Shown: positions 47,684 to 58,711 of the stretch, piece by piece
How positions within the stretch are numbered: the first letter of the stretch is position 1
Layout of the letters: every line of letters begins with the position of its first letter
Assembly: GCA_026120035.1 (NCBI GenBank)
Contig: JALRME010000069.1
Span: 24,494-88,493 of the forward strand
DNA from: Coleophoma eucalyptorum
Taxonomy: Eukaryota; Ascomycota; Leotiomycetes; Helotiales; Dermateaceae
Direction: 5' to 3'
DNA length: 64,000 bases
Program-made: the position numbers and the translations under genes
The notes under the pieces: generated by a model
The model's input: the letters and a program-made list of their open reading frames with translations, nothing else
The model's database searches: none
What the model was told of the DNA's origin: nothing

Positions 47684-49586
47684 ATGTCGGTCGAGAAAGC
47701 ATCACTGCCAACCATGACCAAGGATGTCGAGGATTTGGAGTCTTCGCCTGTCAGGACGCCTTCCATCATCCTTGGGGAATCATCCGGAGACATGAGAAGA
47801 GTCCCAGACACTATCCCATGGGTTGTAATTCTCATTATTCTAGTTGAGCTCGGAGAGCGATTCACTTACTTTGGACTGAGCGGTCCAATGCAGAATTATA
47901 TCAAGTAAGTCACATGGCGGCGAGCTATGGACGTTGCAGATAATTGATACATTACCTCTAGCAATCCCTATGACCCTGGATCTGACCTCCCAGGTGCGCT
48001 CGGTAAAGGGCAACAAGTTGCATCGGCTCTAGGAAATTTCTTCAAGTTCTGGGCCTACGCATCTACCATTATTGGAGCTATTGTAGCAGGTGTGTGCAAA
48101 AACTGGCATCGAATATACCTTTTTGTTCAACAACTAACTGCTGCTCTGCAGACCAATTCCTTGGAAAATTCAAAGCCATCTGCATTGCCTGCGGTGTCTA
48201 TATAACTGGACTTACTATTCTCGTAGCAACGGCCACGCCAGCTTCAATCAAATCGGGCGCTGCGTTCGGCGGTATTATTGCTGCTATGGTTATAATTGGA
48301 CTTGGAACTGGCGGTATCAAGGCCAATGTCACTCCCATGTGCGCTGAGCAGTATAGAAATGAAGGTGCCTATATCAAGACATTGAAGTCGGGAGAGCAGG
48401 TAATTGTCGATCCGGAATTGACTGTTGAGCGCATGTTCAATTGGTTCTACTGGGCTGTCAACGTTGGTGCCCTCTCACCTCTAATCACTGTCAATGTCGA
48501 GGCCAAAGCCTCTTTCTGGCTAGCCTTCCTGATCCCGTTAATGTAAGCGCACAAACAGTTTTCCAACTTCCCAATTTGCTAACTACCATTATAGCGTCAT
48601 TGTCATCTCAACTATCGTTTTCGTAGGGAGCAGCAAGAGATTTATTAAGACAAAGCCCCAAGGCTCCGCCATTGTCGATGCAGCTCGCCTTATCTCCATC
48701 GCTATCAAAGAGAAGGGCTTTGAAAATGCCAAGCCAAGCACGCTTCGTGAACACGGAAAGGAGAACGACTACGCCTTCACCCAATCGCCTCAATACACTG
48801 ATGATTATGTCGAGAAGGTTCGAACTGGTGTCACAGCTTGCAAGGTGAGCAGCTATTCTGGGCTGATTAGTCTACATAGATCTAAATATTTCAGTTTTTC
48901 GTCTTCTTGCCTCTATACTTCATCAGCTGGGTCCAGATCTGGAACAATCTGATCTCTCAAGCTGGAACAATGGCTCTCCATGGAACACCAAATGATCTAT
49001 TGCAAAACCTCGATCCTATTGCATTGATCATATTCCTTCCACTGCTAGACTGTAAGTCACAGCCCTAAATGAAAGACAACTGCTTCTAACATACTCTCTT
49101 AGTTGTTGTTTACCCCGTCCTTCGCCACTGGAAGATCGAGTTTCGTCCAGTCACTCGTATCACAACTGGCTTCATTATGGCGGCCCTCTCTATGGCGTAT
49201 GCAGCTGTTCTCCAACATTACATCTATAAGTCTCCAGCAAACTCCATCCACGTTTGGATCCAAGCTCCTGCATATATCCTTGTAGCTTTCTCTGAAGCTT
49301 TTGTCATTGTCACAGGCCTCGAGCTTGCATTCACAAAGGCACCAGAATCGTACGTTCTTGATGACTGTGCTAATTCTATGCTTGTTTAAACTAACACATA
49401 AATAGTCTTCGATCCTTTGTATCTGCTCTATTCTGGCTTACTATTGGAATCGCAGCAGCTATTTGCATTGGACTAACTCCAGTTACCAAAGATCCAGAGA
49501 TCTTGTGGATGTATACTTCCTTGTCCGTGATTACATTCGTCGCAGGATGTGCCTTTTATGCTTGCTTTAGAAAGTCTCTCACTTAG
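47684..49586 (+). CDS. POT/PTR2-family oligopeptide:proton symporter
   Basis: Seven exons (47684-47904, 47962-48089, 48152-48542, 48595-48844, 48895-49051, 49103-49349, 49406-49586) give 524 residues; introns are 50-62 bp with GT-AG ends. After a ~45-residue cytosolic tail comes the POT signature in helix 1, ELGERFTYFGLSGPMQNYI, with the proton-coupling ExxER pattern. Further POT segments are IGLGTGGIKANVTPMCAEQY, FNWFYWAVNVGALS, FFVFLPLYFISWVQIWNNLISQAG and YILVAFSEAFVIVTGLELAFTKAPES. It should import di- and tripeptides across the plasma membrane. The neighbouring D-amino-acid oxidase and Zn2Cys6 regulator fit a peptide/amino-acid nitrogen module. Confidence 0.93.
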
Positions 49587-50092
49587 GATCGTTGTAAATA
49601 GTCTAGTGCAAGGCGATGAATTTAAGTTATGTTTAGTTGAATTTTGCAAATAAAGACGGCTGACCATAAATATGCGGCTTGGATAAACGGGGATAGATCT
49701 TAGGCGTTCCATACAAAGGAAAGGTGCACATATTTGAGGTATACAGATACAGTACATATAAAGGACATTTGTTAAGTATGGAAGTCAGTAAATAATGCTG
49801 TGAAATGCGACTGGGACCTGAATTCGCGGTTTAGAAATCACATGGTTTAACATCAACAAGAGAAATAGCATCGCAACCTAACCATAAAGTAAGCATGATT
49901 GGTAAATTATGAATTAATATGTGAAAAATGCATATTGATCAATAAATATTATAAGTTGTTGTCCTATCAGTCATCCTATTAGAGAATCAATAACCTTATA
50001 GAAAGCCAATTAAAGCTTCTAGCTCATTAGAGAACTTTTTATGATGATATTAGTAAACTAAAATTGACCAATTTAAATTTTTTATGTCTCCC
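49587..50092. other. Intergenic, AT-rich, no gene
   Basis: 3' flank of the transporter and roughly 500 bp of AT-rich sequence leading into an LTR-like remnant. The minus-strand ORF at 49473-49757 overlaps the last transporter exon and is a shadow. Confidence 0.5.
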
Positions 50093-50290
50093 TGTTGGTG
50101 CACGTCAAGTAACATAAGAATCGACGTGTAGGTCAATAGGTATTTAGGTAGTTTGTTACAGAAAAGTGTATTAAAGAGAGTATAAGTGAGGAAAGTATAA
50201 ATACCTCCCTTGCTAAGAATACTGTTATACTTGTTCTACCTATTGAACCTTATATAGATAGATTCTATTATTGTCTATCAATTACTTTAG
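50093..50290 (+). mobile_element. Degenerate LTR-like remnant
   Basis: Starts TGTTGGTGCACGT and contains TATAAATACCTCCCTTGCTAA, both in the same order and at similar spacing as in the LTRs at 22697-22891 and 54724-54915. A CCAACA end and a target duplication are not found, so the right boundary is approximate and the copy is truncated or strongly diverged. Confidence 0.5.
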
Positions 50291-50402
50291 AGCTAACGAA
50301 AGGGTGCAAATTTAAGAATTAATTATATATTCTGGCCTAGCAAGGAGCTGCTGTGAGGTAACACCTTCTAATCATACTGCTAGTTATAGGACCACACCCA
50401 GC

Positions 50403-53400
50403 CTAAACCTTCATCTTCTCAAACATCGTGACGGTCTCTTGAAATGCCCGCAATCTAGCTTCAACATCCCGCTTCCGGCTCTCAGCTGATTGCATAGTAT
50501 CAGTGACATCTTTCTCCTGTATTTTGCTCAGCTCTGATATAATAGCGTCGATCTCAACCTGTTCTCTCCTTGCTTCATCTACCTTTGCCTTAATCTTTTC
50601 AGCCTCCTTTACAGTATCATGTATATAATCTTTGACTTCAAGATAAACATTTGCATCAGCGGAAATGGGGAAAACTGCACAGTCCGTAGGATTGATTTCT
50701 CCAACCTTTAAAATAATGATCTTGACTGATGTCTTGCCAATAAGTGACTCGATCGCGGAGAGCTGCGTTGACATAGTATCATATGAGATTTGATTAAGAG
50801 CTGCGATATAGGCTACGCCATTATCCTTAACGGCATAGTCCGCTAAGAGGGAACGGATAGCTTTCGAGCAGCCCAGTACAAGCTCATAAGCTACCTCGGA
50901 TCTCGAGTCATGAAAGGATGAATTATACTCTGGATACTCGGCGATCGTGATCGATGATGTATTATCGCCTGGTCTGCGTGGTAGTCGCTGCCAAAGTTCT
51001 TCAGTCAAGAAGGGCATGAATGGAGACAAGAGTCGTAAGCCAGATTCGATTGTAGTATAGAGTGTGTCCATGGCTGAACGAGCTTCTTCGGGCGTGCCAT
51101 CTGAGATGATCGACTTCGAGTTTTCGATGTAGATATCGAACAGTTCATCGTACAAGTAGCGGTGACTGATCTGGGTCGACTTTGCAAATTCACGCTCTTC
51201 GAGTGCCTGGTTTATTTGTTTTGCAGCGGTGTTCATCTTCGTCAAGATCCATTTCTCTGGCAGACTCTCCTTTCCTGTCAGAGTACCACTCTCACGAGGA
51301 ACAAAATCATTGCCAAGCTTTCCAAGGACGTATTTCGTGGCTTGATAGATCTTGTTACAAAATTTTCGGTAGCCATGCATTGTCTTTATGTCGAAATTGA
51401 TATCGCTGCCAGATGATTGAGTGTAATTTATGAGCGAAAACCGCAAGGCATCGGCCCCTACCTCAGGAATGCCTTGTGGGAAAGCCTTCTTCTGATACTT
51501 CTCAGCATTCTTGACCTCGCTTTGGGCTAGGTTACCTTGCCGAAGCTTTTCATGTAGACCGTCGAGACTAATGCCGTCGATTACGTCAATTGGATCAATA
51601 ACATTTCCGAGGGATTTCGACATTTTCCTACCGTCGCTATCGCGTATCAAGCCGTGGCAGAAGACTTCAGTAAAAGGTACCTTTCCAGTCAATTTCAGAG
51701 AGAACATGATCATGCGGCTGACCCAGAACGGTACAATGTCCCAACCTGTTTCCAAAGTCGAGTTCGGAAAGTAGTTCTCGAGATCTGACGTCTTGTCTGG
51801 CCATCCAAGGGTGCTGAACGGCCAAAGTCCAGAGCTGAACCAGGTATCTAACACGTCCTCGTCTCGCTTGATTGTCACTTTCTTGCCAGGGAACTTTTGT
51901 TTTGCCTTTTCCTGGGCCTCATGTTCTGTTCTGCCACATACCCAGTAGTCGTCATCAGCATCATTCCCACCATCTTCACCCTCGATACTGATGTAATATG
52001 CCGGTATCTGATGGCCCCACCACAATTGTCTCGATAGGCACCAGTCCTGAAGGTTTCGCATCCATTGCAAGTATTGTCGCTTCTGTAGGTCTGGTCGAAT
52101 GATGAGTTCGCCACTTTCAACCACTGCTATGGCAGGTTTCGTCAACGGCTTCATTCTCATCCACCATTGGGATTTCAGAAGAGGCTCAATAACATCCCCT
52201 GATCGGCTACATATCGGAACAACCATCTTGTTCGGCTCTTGTTTCGTATAGAGGCCGAGTTTCTTGAGTTCCTCAATAACAGTGTATCTCGCAATAAACC
52301 TCTTCTCTCCGGCATAGGGACCAGCATTACTATTGAGAGTACCGTCCTCATTCATGATGTTGATGAATGGCAGGTCATGTTTCTTGCCTAGGTTAAAATC
52401 ATTATGATCATGAGCAGGTGTTAGCTTGACAGCGCCAGTACCGAACTCTCTATCAACATATTCGTCGGCGACGATCCTCAATTTTCGACCGAGAATAATC
52501 GGGTGTTGCGCAGTCTTGCCAACAAAGTCTTTGTATCGAACGTCCTGAGGATGCACAGCAATTCCAGTATCACCCAGCATCGTTTCCGGTCTTGTTGTTG
52601 CAACTTCTATTGTCTGATCAGAGCCCTCGATTGGGTATTTGAAATAGGTGAGAGTTCCAAATTCAATCTTCTTGTCATAGCCTGGTACATCAAGCTTTGT
52701 TGTTCCTTCGAGCTCTATCTGGTTGACTTCAAGCGTGGATAAAGCCGTACAGAGGCGACATGACCAATGTACTAGCTTATTGGCTCGGTAGATGAGGCCT
52801 TCTGAGTGTAGCTGCACAAATGTCTCAGTGACCGCGTTGGACAGCTGCGGACTCATTGTGAAGGCTTCCCGCGACCAGTCTACAGACACACCTAGTCGGC
52901 GTGTAGTCCTGTTAATCGCTTGATGGTAATCCTCCTTCCAGTCTTGACATAACTGTACGAATTCCGCCCGAGTGAAATCCTGCCTTTTAGACCTGCCATC
53001 TATTGGATGTCTAGCCAGCTGTTTCTCGACAACAGCCTGGGTTGCAATGCCTGCATGATCGCAGCCAGGGATGTAAAGTGTTGAGAACTGACGCATACGA
53101 TGCCACCTGATAAGGGTGTCTTCTAGAGAGAGTGCCAGAGCGTGTCCGATATGTAGTCTGCCTGTCACCTACGACTAGAGTTAGCAAGTAGCAATGCCAT
53201 CAATACATATCTGAATCCATACATTGGGCGGTGGGATAGCAATAACGTATTTGCCTTTCGGCTTGAGACTGCCATCCTTCTCTGTTTGAGGCTTGAACAG
53301 GTCTTGATCCTCCCAGAAGCTGTACCAGCCAGATTCGACAACCTTAGGTAAATAAGCCTTATGGAAGTTGTTGTCCATTGGTTTCAAGATCTTTTTCTGT

Positions 53401-53771
53401 CCAGCTGGCGTCTCGTCGACCCAATCTTTCGAATCGACTGAAGGAACATCCTGTTTGGATTTCTTCTCTTTGGAAGCAGGACTGGGTTGTTGAAGTTTCT
53501 GCTGCGCTTGCTTCTCCTTTTTGTTGATGAATTTCTCGAGCTTCAGCCGTTGCTTCTCGGTCATGGGCTTCGCTGGTGATTGGACCTGTGTGGAAGCCAT
53601 TCTCAACGGCACACATAAGAGCACAAAATACGGACGATAGTAGCGCAGCTGCTGCCCGAGGCAAAGGAGAAAAGACGGTATAGCAAAGGTAGTAAAGGTG
53701 GTACAGGCGATATAAGTGTTGAAAGTGTTGAAGATATTCAAGACGGTGAAGTGAGTCAGAGAGCAAGTCAT
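50403..53771 (-). CDS. Valyl-tRNA synthetase, probable mitochondrial and cytosolic forms
   Basis: Two exons on the minus strand (53771-53223, 53168-50403; 54-bp intron) give 1104 residues from the first ATG, or 1047 from the ATG at 53600 (MASTQVQSPAK). Class I motifs are present: PPPNVTGRLHIGH at the exon junction and GRKMSKSLGN. Between them lie the editing-domain segment (TTRPETMLGDTGIAV) and the catalytic-domain DVLDTWFSSGLWPFS. The C-terminus is a predicted coiled coil (EIDAIISELSKIQE...), as usual in ValRS. The extension between the two starts has no Asp or Glu, some Arg and many Ser/Thr/aromatic residues, as expected for a mitochondrial targeting leader. One gene serving both compartments through two starts is known for yeast VAS1. 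The enzyme charges tRNA-Val. Confidence 0.95.
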
Positions 53772-54723
53772 ACGCCCAAGTGAGGTAATATGTCATTAGC
53801 GAGCGATGCAGGGAATTGATTGTTACAACCCTGCTTATGAGAGGCGCAGTGTCCCTTTAAGGACAGAGGTACGTGATAGCTTATCTACGACCCTAGGGTA
53901 CCTTGCTACTTGCGCCCTAGATGACTTCTCGCCCGCCGACCGCCCATCGACTTAACTTTACTGTCCCTCAATTACAGTGTAATTAGTTTTTTTCGTCACA
54001 CAAAAAATATCTATACGTAGTCTTAGTATACAATCTGTTACATCCCACCTTTGGAGGTAAGGTCATGTGATGTGAGCAGTGTTTTGAGGATGTGAGCAAT
54101 ACTGCTCGCCTGGAGAAATTACTACTCATCCAAGGATGTACTTAGTATTTAAGAACACGAAGTTCCCAAGTAGATAGGAGCTTCGTGCTCAAATTCAATC
54201 ATTCGTTTTGCACCTGAACTTGATCTAAATTAGTTATATACTTCTACTATTTCTTAGTACTTTGTTGATTCTATAGAGGTTATCTATAGAAGGTACTAAT
54301 GCTATTTAGAAAAATAGTCGTAAGTATAAAACTATAAAGAGGGAGGCAATTTTATAGGTCTAAGCAAGATTAAATAGTATTAGCGAGCTAGACAAGGGAA
54401 CTATATATATATCTTTAGCTCCTTCGATTTAAGGAGCTTTAGAGATTAGTTTAAACAATAACTACTATCTACTTATATGTACCCTACTTATCTATTCCTT
54501 GTAAGTCACTCTACCTATGACATCTAACATTAGAAGACTTTAAACTCAATAGGAGGCCTTTAGAGGACGTAAAACTTTTGGGTAACAACAGTTATAAGAA
54601 GGAGCTATTGTCTATAGTAAGGGCATCCAAACTACTGCCGTCCGGCTTAAGGAGAACTTTAAATAAATTAGCCTATAAGTAAGAAAATATATGTATATTC
54701 TATTTATATAGTGTTAAACCAAA
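53772..54723. other. Promoter of valyl-tRNA synthetase and AT-rich repeat DNA
   Basis: The first ~180 bp are a normal promoter. A segment starting TGTTACATCCCACC near 54037 resembles Gypsy-type LTR starts, but I find no matching end. From about 54240 on, the sequence is AT-rich with many TAG/TAA codons, like RIP-mutated transposon DNA. No gene can be supported. Confidence 0.4.
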
Positions 54724-54915
54724 TGTTGGTTTACGTGAAGTAACGTAATAGGTGACTTTCAAGTCAAATCAGGTTCAAGTGGTATTCATAAGTAGTTCAA
54801 AGATAGATGTTAATTGAAGAGAGTGGGGGGCAGGGAGGTATAAGTACCTCCTCGCTAATGATACTATATATATGTGACTAGGTCTCGTGATTGACCTATG
54901 AATAACATTCCAACA
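54724..54915 (+). mobile_element. Solo LTR with perfect 5-bp target duplication
   Basis: A 192-bp unit TGTTGG...CCAACA flanked by CCAAA on both sides (54719-54723 and 54916-54920). It belongs to the same family as 22697-22891 (shared TTGGTTTACGT, GAAGAGAGTG, TATAAGTACCTC, CGCTAA blocks). The terminal TGTTG/CAACA signature is common in Copia-type LTRs. The perfect duplication shows a single insertion reduced to one LTR. Confidence 0.9.
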
Positions 54916-55985
54916 CCAAAGGAGCGTAATTAAATAAAGTGGAGAATTAAGAGGTCGAGACAACCGGAGGTAGCTTTGGACGATAATTTGAGGGGTAATA
55001 TACATTGGCCTTAAAAGATACAATGTAGAAAGGAGAAATCGCTCTAGCTAATATTAACGAAAAATTTACCGAGAGAAAAAGGACTCTTAAAAAAAATAAT
55101 ATAGAGGATAGGCCTCTAAAAGTAGAGTTAGAACCCTATGTACTATAAGAGGAGCGAGTTAATATAGAAAAATCTTTTAGTAGAGGGAGGATAGAGGGTC
55201 AACTATCACGTTCCTTCTTTGTCTTCGGTTACTCTGTCTTCTTAAAGATAATCCTTCTTAGGCTTAGGTTGAACGTTAGGTTGGACGATAAGAGCGCTTT
55301 AAGAGGGTCTTTCGTTAAGGAATATTTCTATTAATACTCATAGGATGAAAGCTAGATAAACCACCTTATGCCCTTTAGCGTAAACTATAGGTAGAAGCAA
55401 ATTAGGAAGAACGATAAGAGCCTACGTTTAAGCTCGGGTAATAGTAGTCTTTCTTAGCTGGGAGGAATACAACAACGGCCTAGGATGATAGGGTCCTTAA
55501 GTCAAGCTTGGTAGACAGCTATAGATCTCCAATTTAACTCCTAACCCTAACCCCGCAAACCCACCAGGGAATTTTTAGTCTAGTCCCGAGCCAGAATTGA
55601 ACAGGATGTTCAGCAGTAGATAACATCATGGAGCCACTCCATCCAAGTCCAAGTCTGCGTTCGATTAAACAGGACTCTATTACGACCATCATAGCACCAA
55701 AGATACCAGGCATTGCCCATTGTTGACACGTTTATCAAGTACTTGCTGCCCGAAGTTAACGGATCCTCCAGATATCTGGCTGCTGAAAAAGGATGAGCAA
55801 ATGCAGTAGATATGGAAGAGGATTTACTTAAAAGGCTTTCTGTGACTTGAAAGCGGGGACTGGTCCGTGCATACACGGCTAACCGTTCAACCCAGAGCGT
55901 TGTACTACTGAGATGATCTCGTCGTCTACAATCTACAAACAACAATCATTTATTGCCGCCGAGGGAGCCATGGTTTGTGTTCTTG
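54916..55985. other. Relic DNA and promoter of broken transcription factor
   Basis: AT-rich sequence with frequent stops up to about 55560, then normal-composition DNA. A 111-codon minus-strand ORF at 55610-55945 resembles no family that I recognise and lies in the promoter position of the next gene; I do not call it. Confidence 0.4.
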
Positions 55986-56615
55986 ATGCAAGGTAAAGCA
56001 TGCTTGGAGTGTCGGGATGGCAAACGAAAATGTGCCAAGCCTGCTCGGGGAAGACGATGTGCTCCGTGTGAGAAACGCCGGCTAAGATGCTCGTTGCAGA
56101 TCCCAAATCAAAGGGGTCAGCGGTCTATTGCTGCCCACCCAGTGCTCACCAGTCCCAACGCAATCACCACAGAGCCTTCAATAACGATGTTGAAAGATGT
56201 AGTCAACCTTTAAATTCGATTTATTCACAACAAACCCCACTCCTTATTTCATGAGCCGTCGCTTCGCGTTAACGTCAAGAATGGCACCATATCCCGACAA
56301 GTATTGTATGCAATACTAGGTTTGGCTGCGAGGTTCTCTCCGGACCCTGACGTGAGGTCACAAGGCACCACTTATGCCGCAGAAGCAACAAGATGCTTGA
56401 AACTAGATCTGGAGAATATTTGCCTCGAAAACATCCATGGTTGTATTCTGGTTGCAAATGTATGTGCTGCTAATGCCGAAGCCAACTCAGAGCCTCTCTT
56501 CTATGGCATTGCCAATAGGATTTCACAAATACTTAAGCTTTCACTAGAATTTAGTGAAGACGAGAGTATCCTTCGAGAAACCAAAACTCGCACGTGGCGG
56601 TCGCTCCATCTCATC

Positions 56616-56637
56616 GACAGATGGGCGACAGATGGGC
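56616..56637 (+). repeat. Exact 11-bp tandem duplication causing a frameshift
   Basis: GACAGATGGGC occurs twice in direct succession (56616-56626 and 56627-56637). Removing one copy would make the upstream and downstream coding frames continuous, so the duplication itself is the lesion. Confidence 0.9.
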
Positions 56638-56935
56638 TAGTGCGGGGTATGATCTTCCTCGTCAAATGCATCTCGGTCAAAGCACTCCACGCTTACCGAT
56701 GGATGAGCGCTTGTTTTACCAGATGATAAGCAAATATTTCCAATCCGACGAAGATTCGTGGCGACCTGGACTGTGGACACACATGATCACTCTTGTGAAG
56801 ATCTTCGCCATGATTCAAGATCTTAATAGAGAAATTGTGGATCAAGTTGAACGTGATAATAGTGCTATAGAACGTACTTCAAAGGTCCTATCAGGTCAGT
56901 TGGAAAGCTACGATCAAAATCTACCTGGTGAAGTT

Positions 56936-56962
56936 CGCTATACCCAGAATCTGGGTATAGCG
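56936..56962. repeat. Perfect 27-bp palindrome (12-bp arms)
   Basis: CGCTATACCCAG and CTGGGTATAGCG are separated by AAT, giving a perfect hairpin. It lies 36 bp before the abrupt end of the transcription-factor relic, near the junction to the transporter fragment. It could mark a break-repair junction or be a regulator site; no purpose is evident. Confidence 0.85.
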
Positions 56963-57000
56963 GGATTTGATCCAGTCGGAGAACCGAAGTCTAGTTAGGC

Positions 57001-57198
57001 TCACTGATAAGTACTCGTAACGATGTCTCCCATAGATAAGGTATAATGTGAAAACTTACAAGACTGCCACGGATCCATGGTCTGAAGCCCGTTAAGAAGA
57101 CTGGCATCAAAACCATTGGTAGTAGATCCGAGAAATAGAATGGGCATCATAAAATAGAGATGTCGAAGGCCCTTGTGAGAGGTATATAGATCAACCAA
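57001..57198 (-). pseudogene. MFS sugar transporter, one exon only
   Basis: The minus strand encodes GLRHLYFMMPILFLGSTTNGFDASLLNGLQTMDPWQS, the first membrane helix and following loop of Lac12/hexose-type MFS sugar transporters. It ends at a GTAAG donor-like site, but the next ~60 bp do not lead into the expected second exon (helix 2); instead the tail of the transcription-factor relic begins. Upstream, no ATG is in frame with the conserved part. So only about 40 of roughly 520 residues remain. Confidence 0.6.
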
Positions 57199-57255
57199 CA
57201 GTATTAAAAGAAACAGAAGAGAAAGTAGGCGTCTGTAAAATGTAAAGCCAGAATG

Positions 57256-57904
57256 TACAAGACAGAAAGTGGCTGCTATATCAACCTCTCTCTTGACCTC
57301 CAGAATGATAAAGCGAGAAGAAAACTTTCCTGCTCTTTCTGACTATGAGGCCGATGGTAACAATCAGGGGGCGGTCACTTATCAATATGCTTCAGGTGAA
57401 ACATACCTAGATAGTATGAAATCGCTTACACCCAACAACACGAACTTTCGTGTTTTAGCCGACCCTAGGACGCCTGCGTCTCGTATTCGCTGCGAGAGAG
57501 CGAGAGTGAAATCGCTTTCCGAGTGTTCGTACGCTAATCTAACCGCGTATGTAACAGTTTACGATTTATTTTTATCATATATAAACTTTCTTGCAAAAGC
57601 TGGTAAGGTACTGCCATCATAGAGTTCCTCTGGAACGAGGATTTTCGGTTTCAATGCTACGCAGAAAGCGATAGGTCTCTATCATCTCTACCTTCTCTCC
57701 AGAGATTAATATATAAAGCTACAAGTCCTGCGAATTCTAGAAGCAGCATCTCTCAATAACCCTTCCAACATCATTGAATACCACTCTCATCAAAAAATCA
57801 GCTCAAGCTACTACGGCAAGGAAAATACCAATTTCTGATTTTTACAATAAAATTCATCAATTTGTTTCGACTACTTACAACTCATCTTTGCACCGACTAT
57901 CAAG
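57256..57904. other. Intergenic, no gene recognised
   Basis: A 117-codon plus-strand ORF at 57269-57622 has plausible composition but no start context and no domain that I know. The last 150 bp are the likely promoter and leader of the small membrane-protein gene. Confidence 0.4.
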
Positions 57905-58253
57905 ATGGATACCGTCATTAACACCGCCTTCCTCGCAGCCCGCGATATTATGTTGGTAGCCCGTGCAGATGGAACAACCGATAATCAGTCGTTCTTTGAG
58001 AAAAACAAAACCATGATCATAGCCGCTGGTGCAATGATTCCACTGCAAATTGTTGGAGGAATATTTTAGTGAGTCTCAATACTTCTGCCCTCCCTGCTTA
58101 CTATATTAGACGAATTACTAATAGTCTCTTTCAATTAGTATGCGTCGCCGTAAACAAAAGAAGATCGCCGCTAAAGCTCTCGAGGATAGAATTGTTCAGC
58201 TAGAAATGGCAATGGGTACTGTTTCAACCGAAGATGTATATCCAAAGCCATAG
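57905..58253 (+). CDS. Small single-helix membrane protein, 92 residues
   Basis: Two exons (57905-58068, 58139-58253) join in frame through a 70-bp intron with GTGAGT, a CTAATA branch and a TTAG acceptor. The protein starts MDTVINTAFLAARDIMLVA, then an Asp/Asn-rich loop, one clear membrane helix (TMIIAAGAMIPLQIVGGIFY), a strongly basic stop-transfer segment (MRRRKQKKIAAK) and a short acidic/neutral tail ending EDVYPKP. By the positive-inside rule the C-terminus should be cytosolic. I do not recognise the family. The gene is complete and undamaged although it sits among decayed sequences, which argues that it is real, but transcript data are needed. Confidence 0.6.
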
Positions 58254-58393
58254 ATTTGCGAAGGAATTTTGGAATAGGATTTTCTATTCACAAAATGGAC
58301 TATAGAACATTTTTGATAGCTGGTTCTAGTAAAGATGTACCAATCATTATTTCTCTCCTATTTGACGTGTAATTTAACAATAAAGTTAGGTAA

Positions 58394-58711
58394 TGTTGGA
58401 ATATCGATATATCTACCACCTACACGTGAGGTAACATCGTTACACCTTATACAGGTATTGGTATATCGCTACGCCACCTATAGGTGTATAGAGTTGGAAT
58501 ATATCTATACTACTTGCTTGTTCCCGTGTTTGCGCTTAAGGCGCAAACACTATATATGACTGTATTACTACGGAGGTCGAATCGATATCCAGAAGGGGTA
58601 TTTATAAGACCTCCACCACACTCACTTAGAAGAATCATCTATGTTTTTACCTTATTATTTTGACCTATCTATTACAGCCATTGAAATAAGAGGTATATAA
58701 ATCAACCAACA
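58394..58711 (+). mobile_element. LTR of a second Copia-like family, 318 bp
   Basis: TGTTGG...CCAACA ends with internal CACGTGAGGTAACATCG, a TATTTATAAGACCTCCACCA promoter-like part and a hairpin at 58526-58550. No 5-bp duplication surrounds it (GGTAA left, CTGAT right), so it may be one LTR of a larger element that has lost the other. The bases behind it (CTGATCAGTATAGCGCG) lie where a primer-binding site would be expected. Confidence 0.7.
58526..58550. repeat. Inverted repeat inside the LTR
   Basis: GTGTTTGCGC and GCGCAAACAC, ten-base perfect arms around TTAAG. Possibly a structure in the retroelement leader RNA or a regulator site. Confidence 0.8.

Larger units (their letters stand above)
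55986..56998 (+). pseudogene. Zn2Cys6 transcription factor, broken and truncated
   Basis: The frame from the ATG at 55986 carries a zinc cluster (ACLECRDGKRKCAKP...RRCAPCEKRRLRC). The same frame continues with the fungal_trans start FIHNKPHSLFHEPSL and LYAILGLAARFS, but a TAA interrupts at 56211-56213 where a Tyr codon is expected. After RSLHLIDRWA the frame is shifted by an exact 11-bp tandem duplication (56616-56637); the downstream frame continues with GYDLPRQMHLGQSTPRLPMDERLFYQM. The protein ends soon after, at 56998, without the C-terminal half of the domain. A transporter fragment on the other strand begins right behind it. The gene is dead, by lesions that are not RIP-like. Confidence 0.8.

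Noticed and set aside
54037..54300. Possible Gypsy-type LTR start (TGTTACATCCC)
   Set aside because: No matching end, duplication or second copy within the window.
57178..57200. Bases almost identical to the last 22 bp of the LTR at 58394-58711
   Set aside because: Could be a trace of LTR fused to the transporter fragment, but the match is short and no further LTR sequence precedes it, so I made no mobile-element call.
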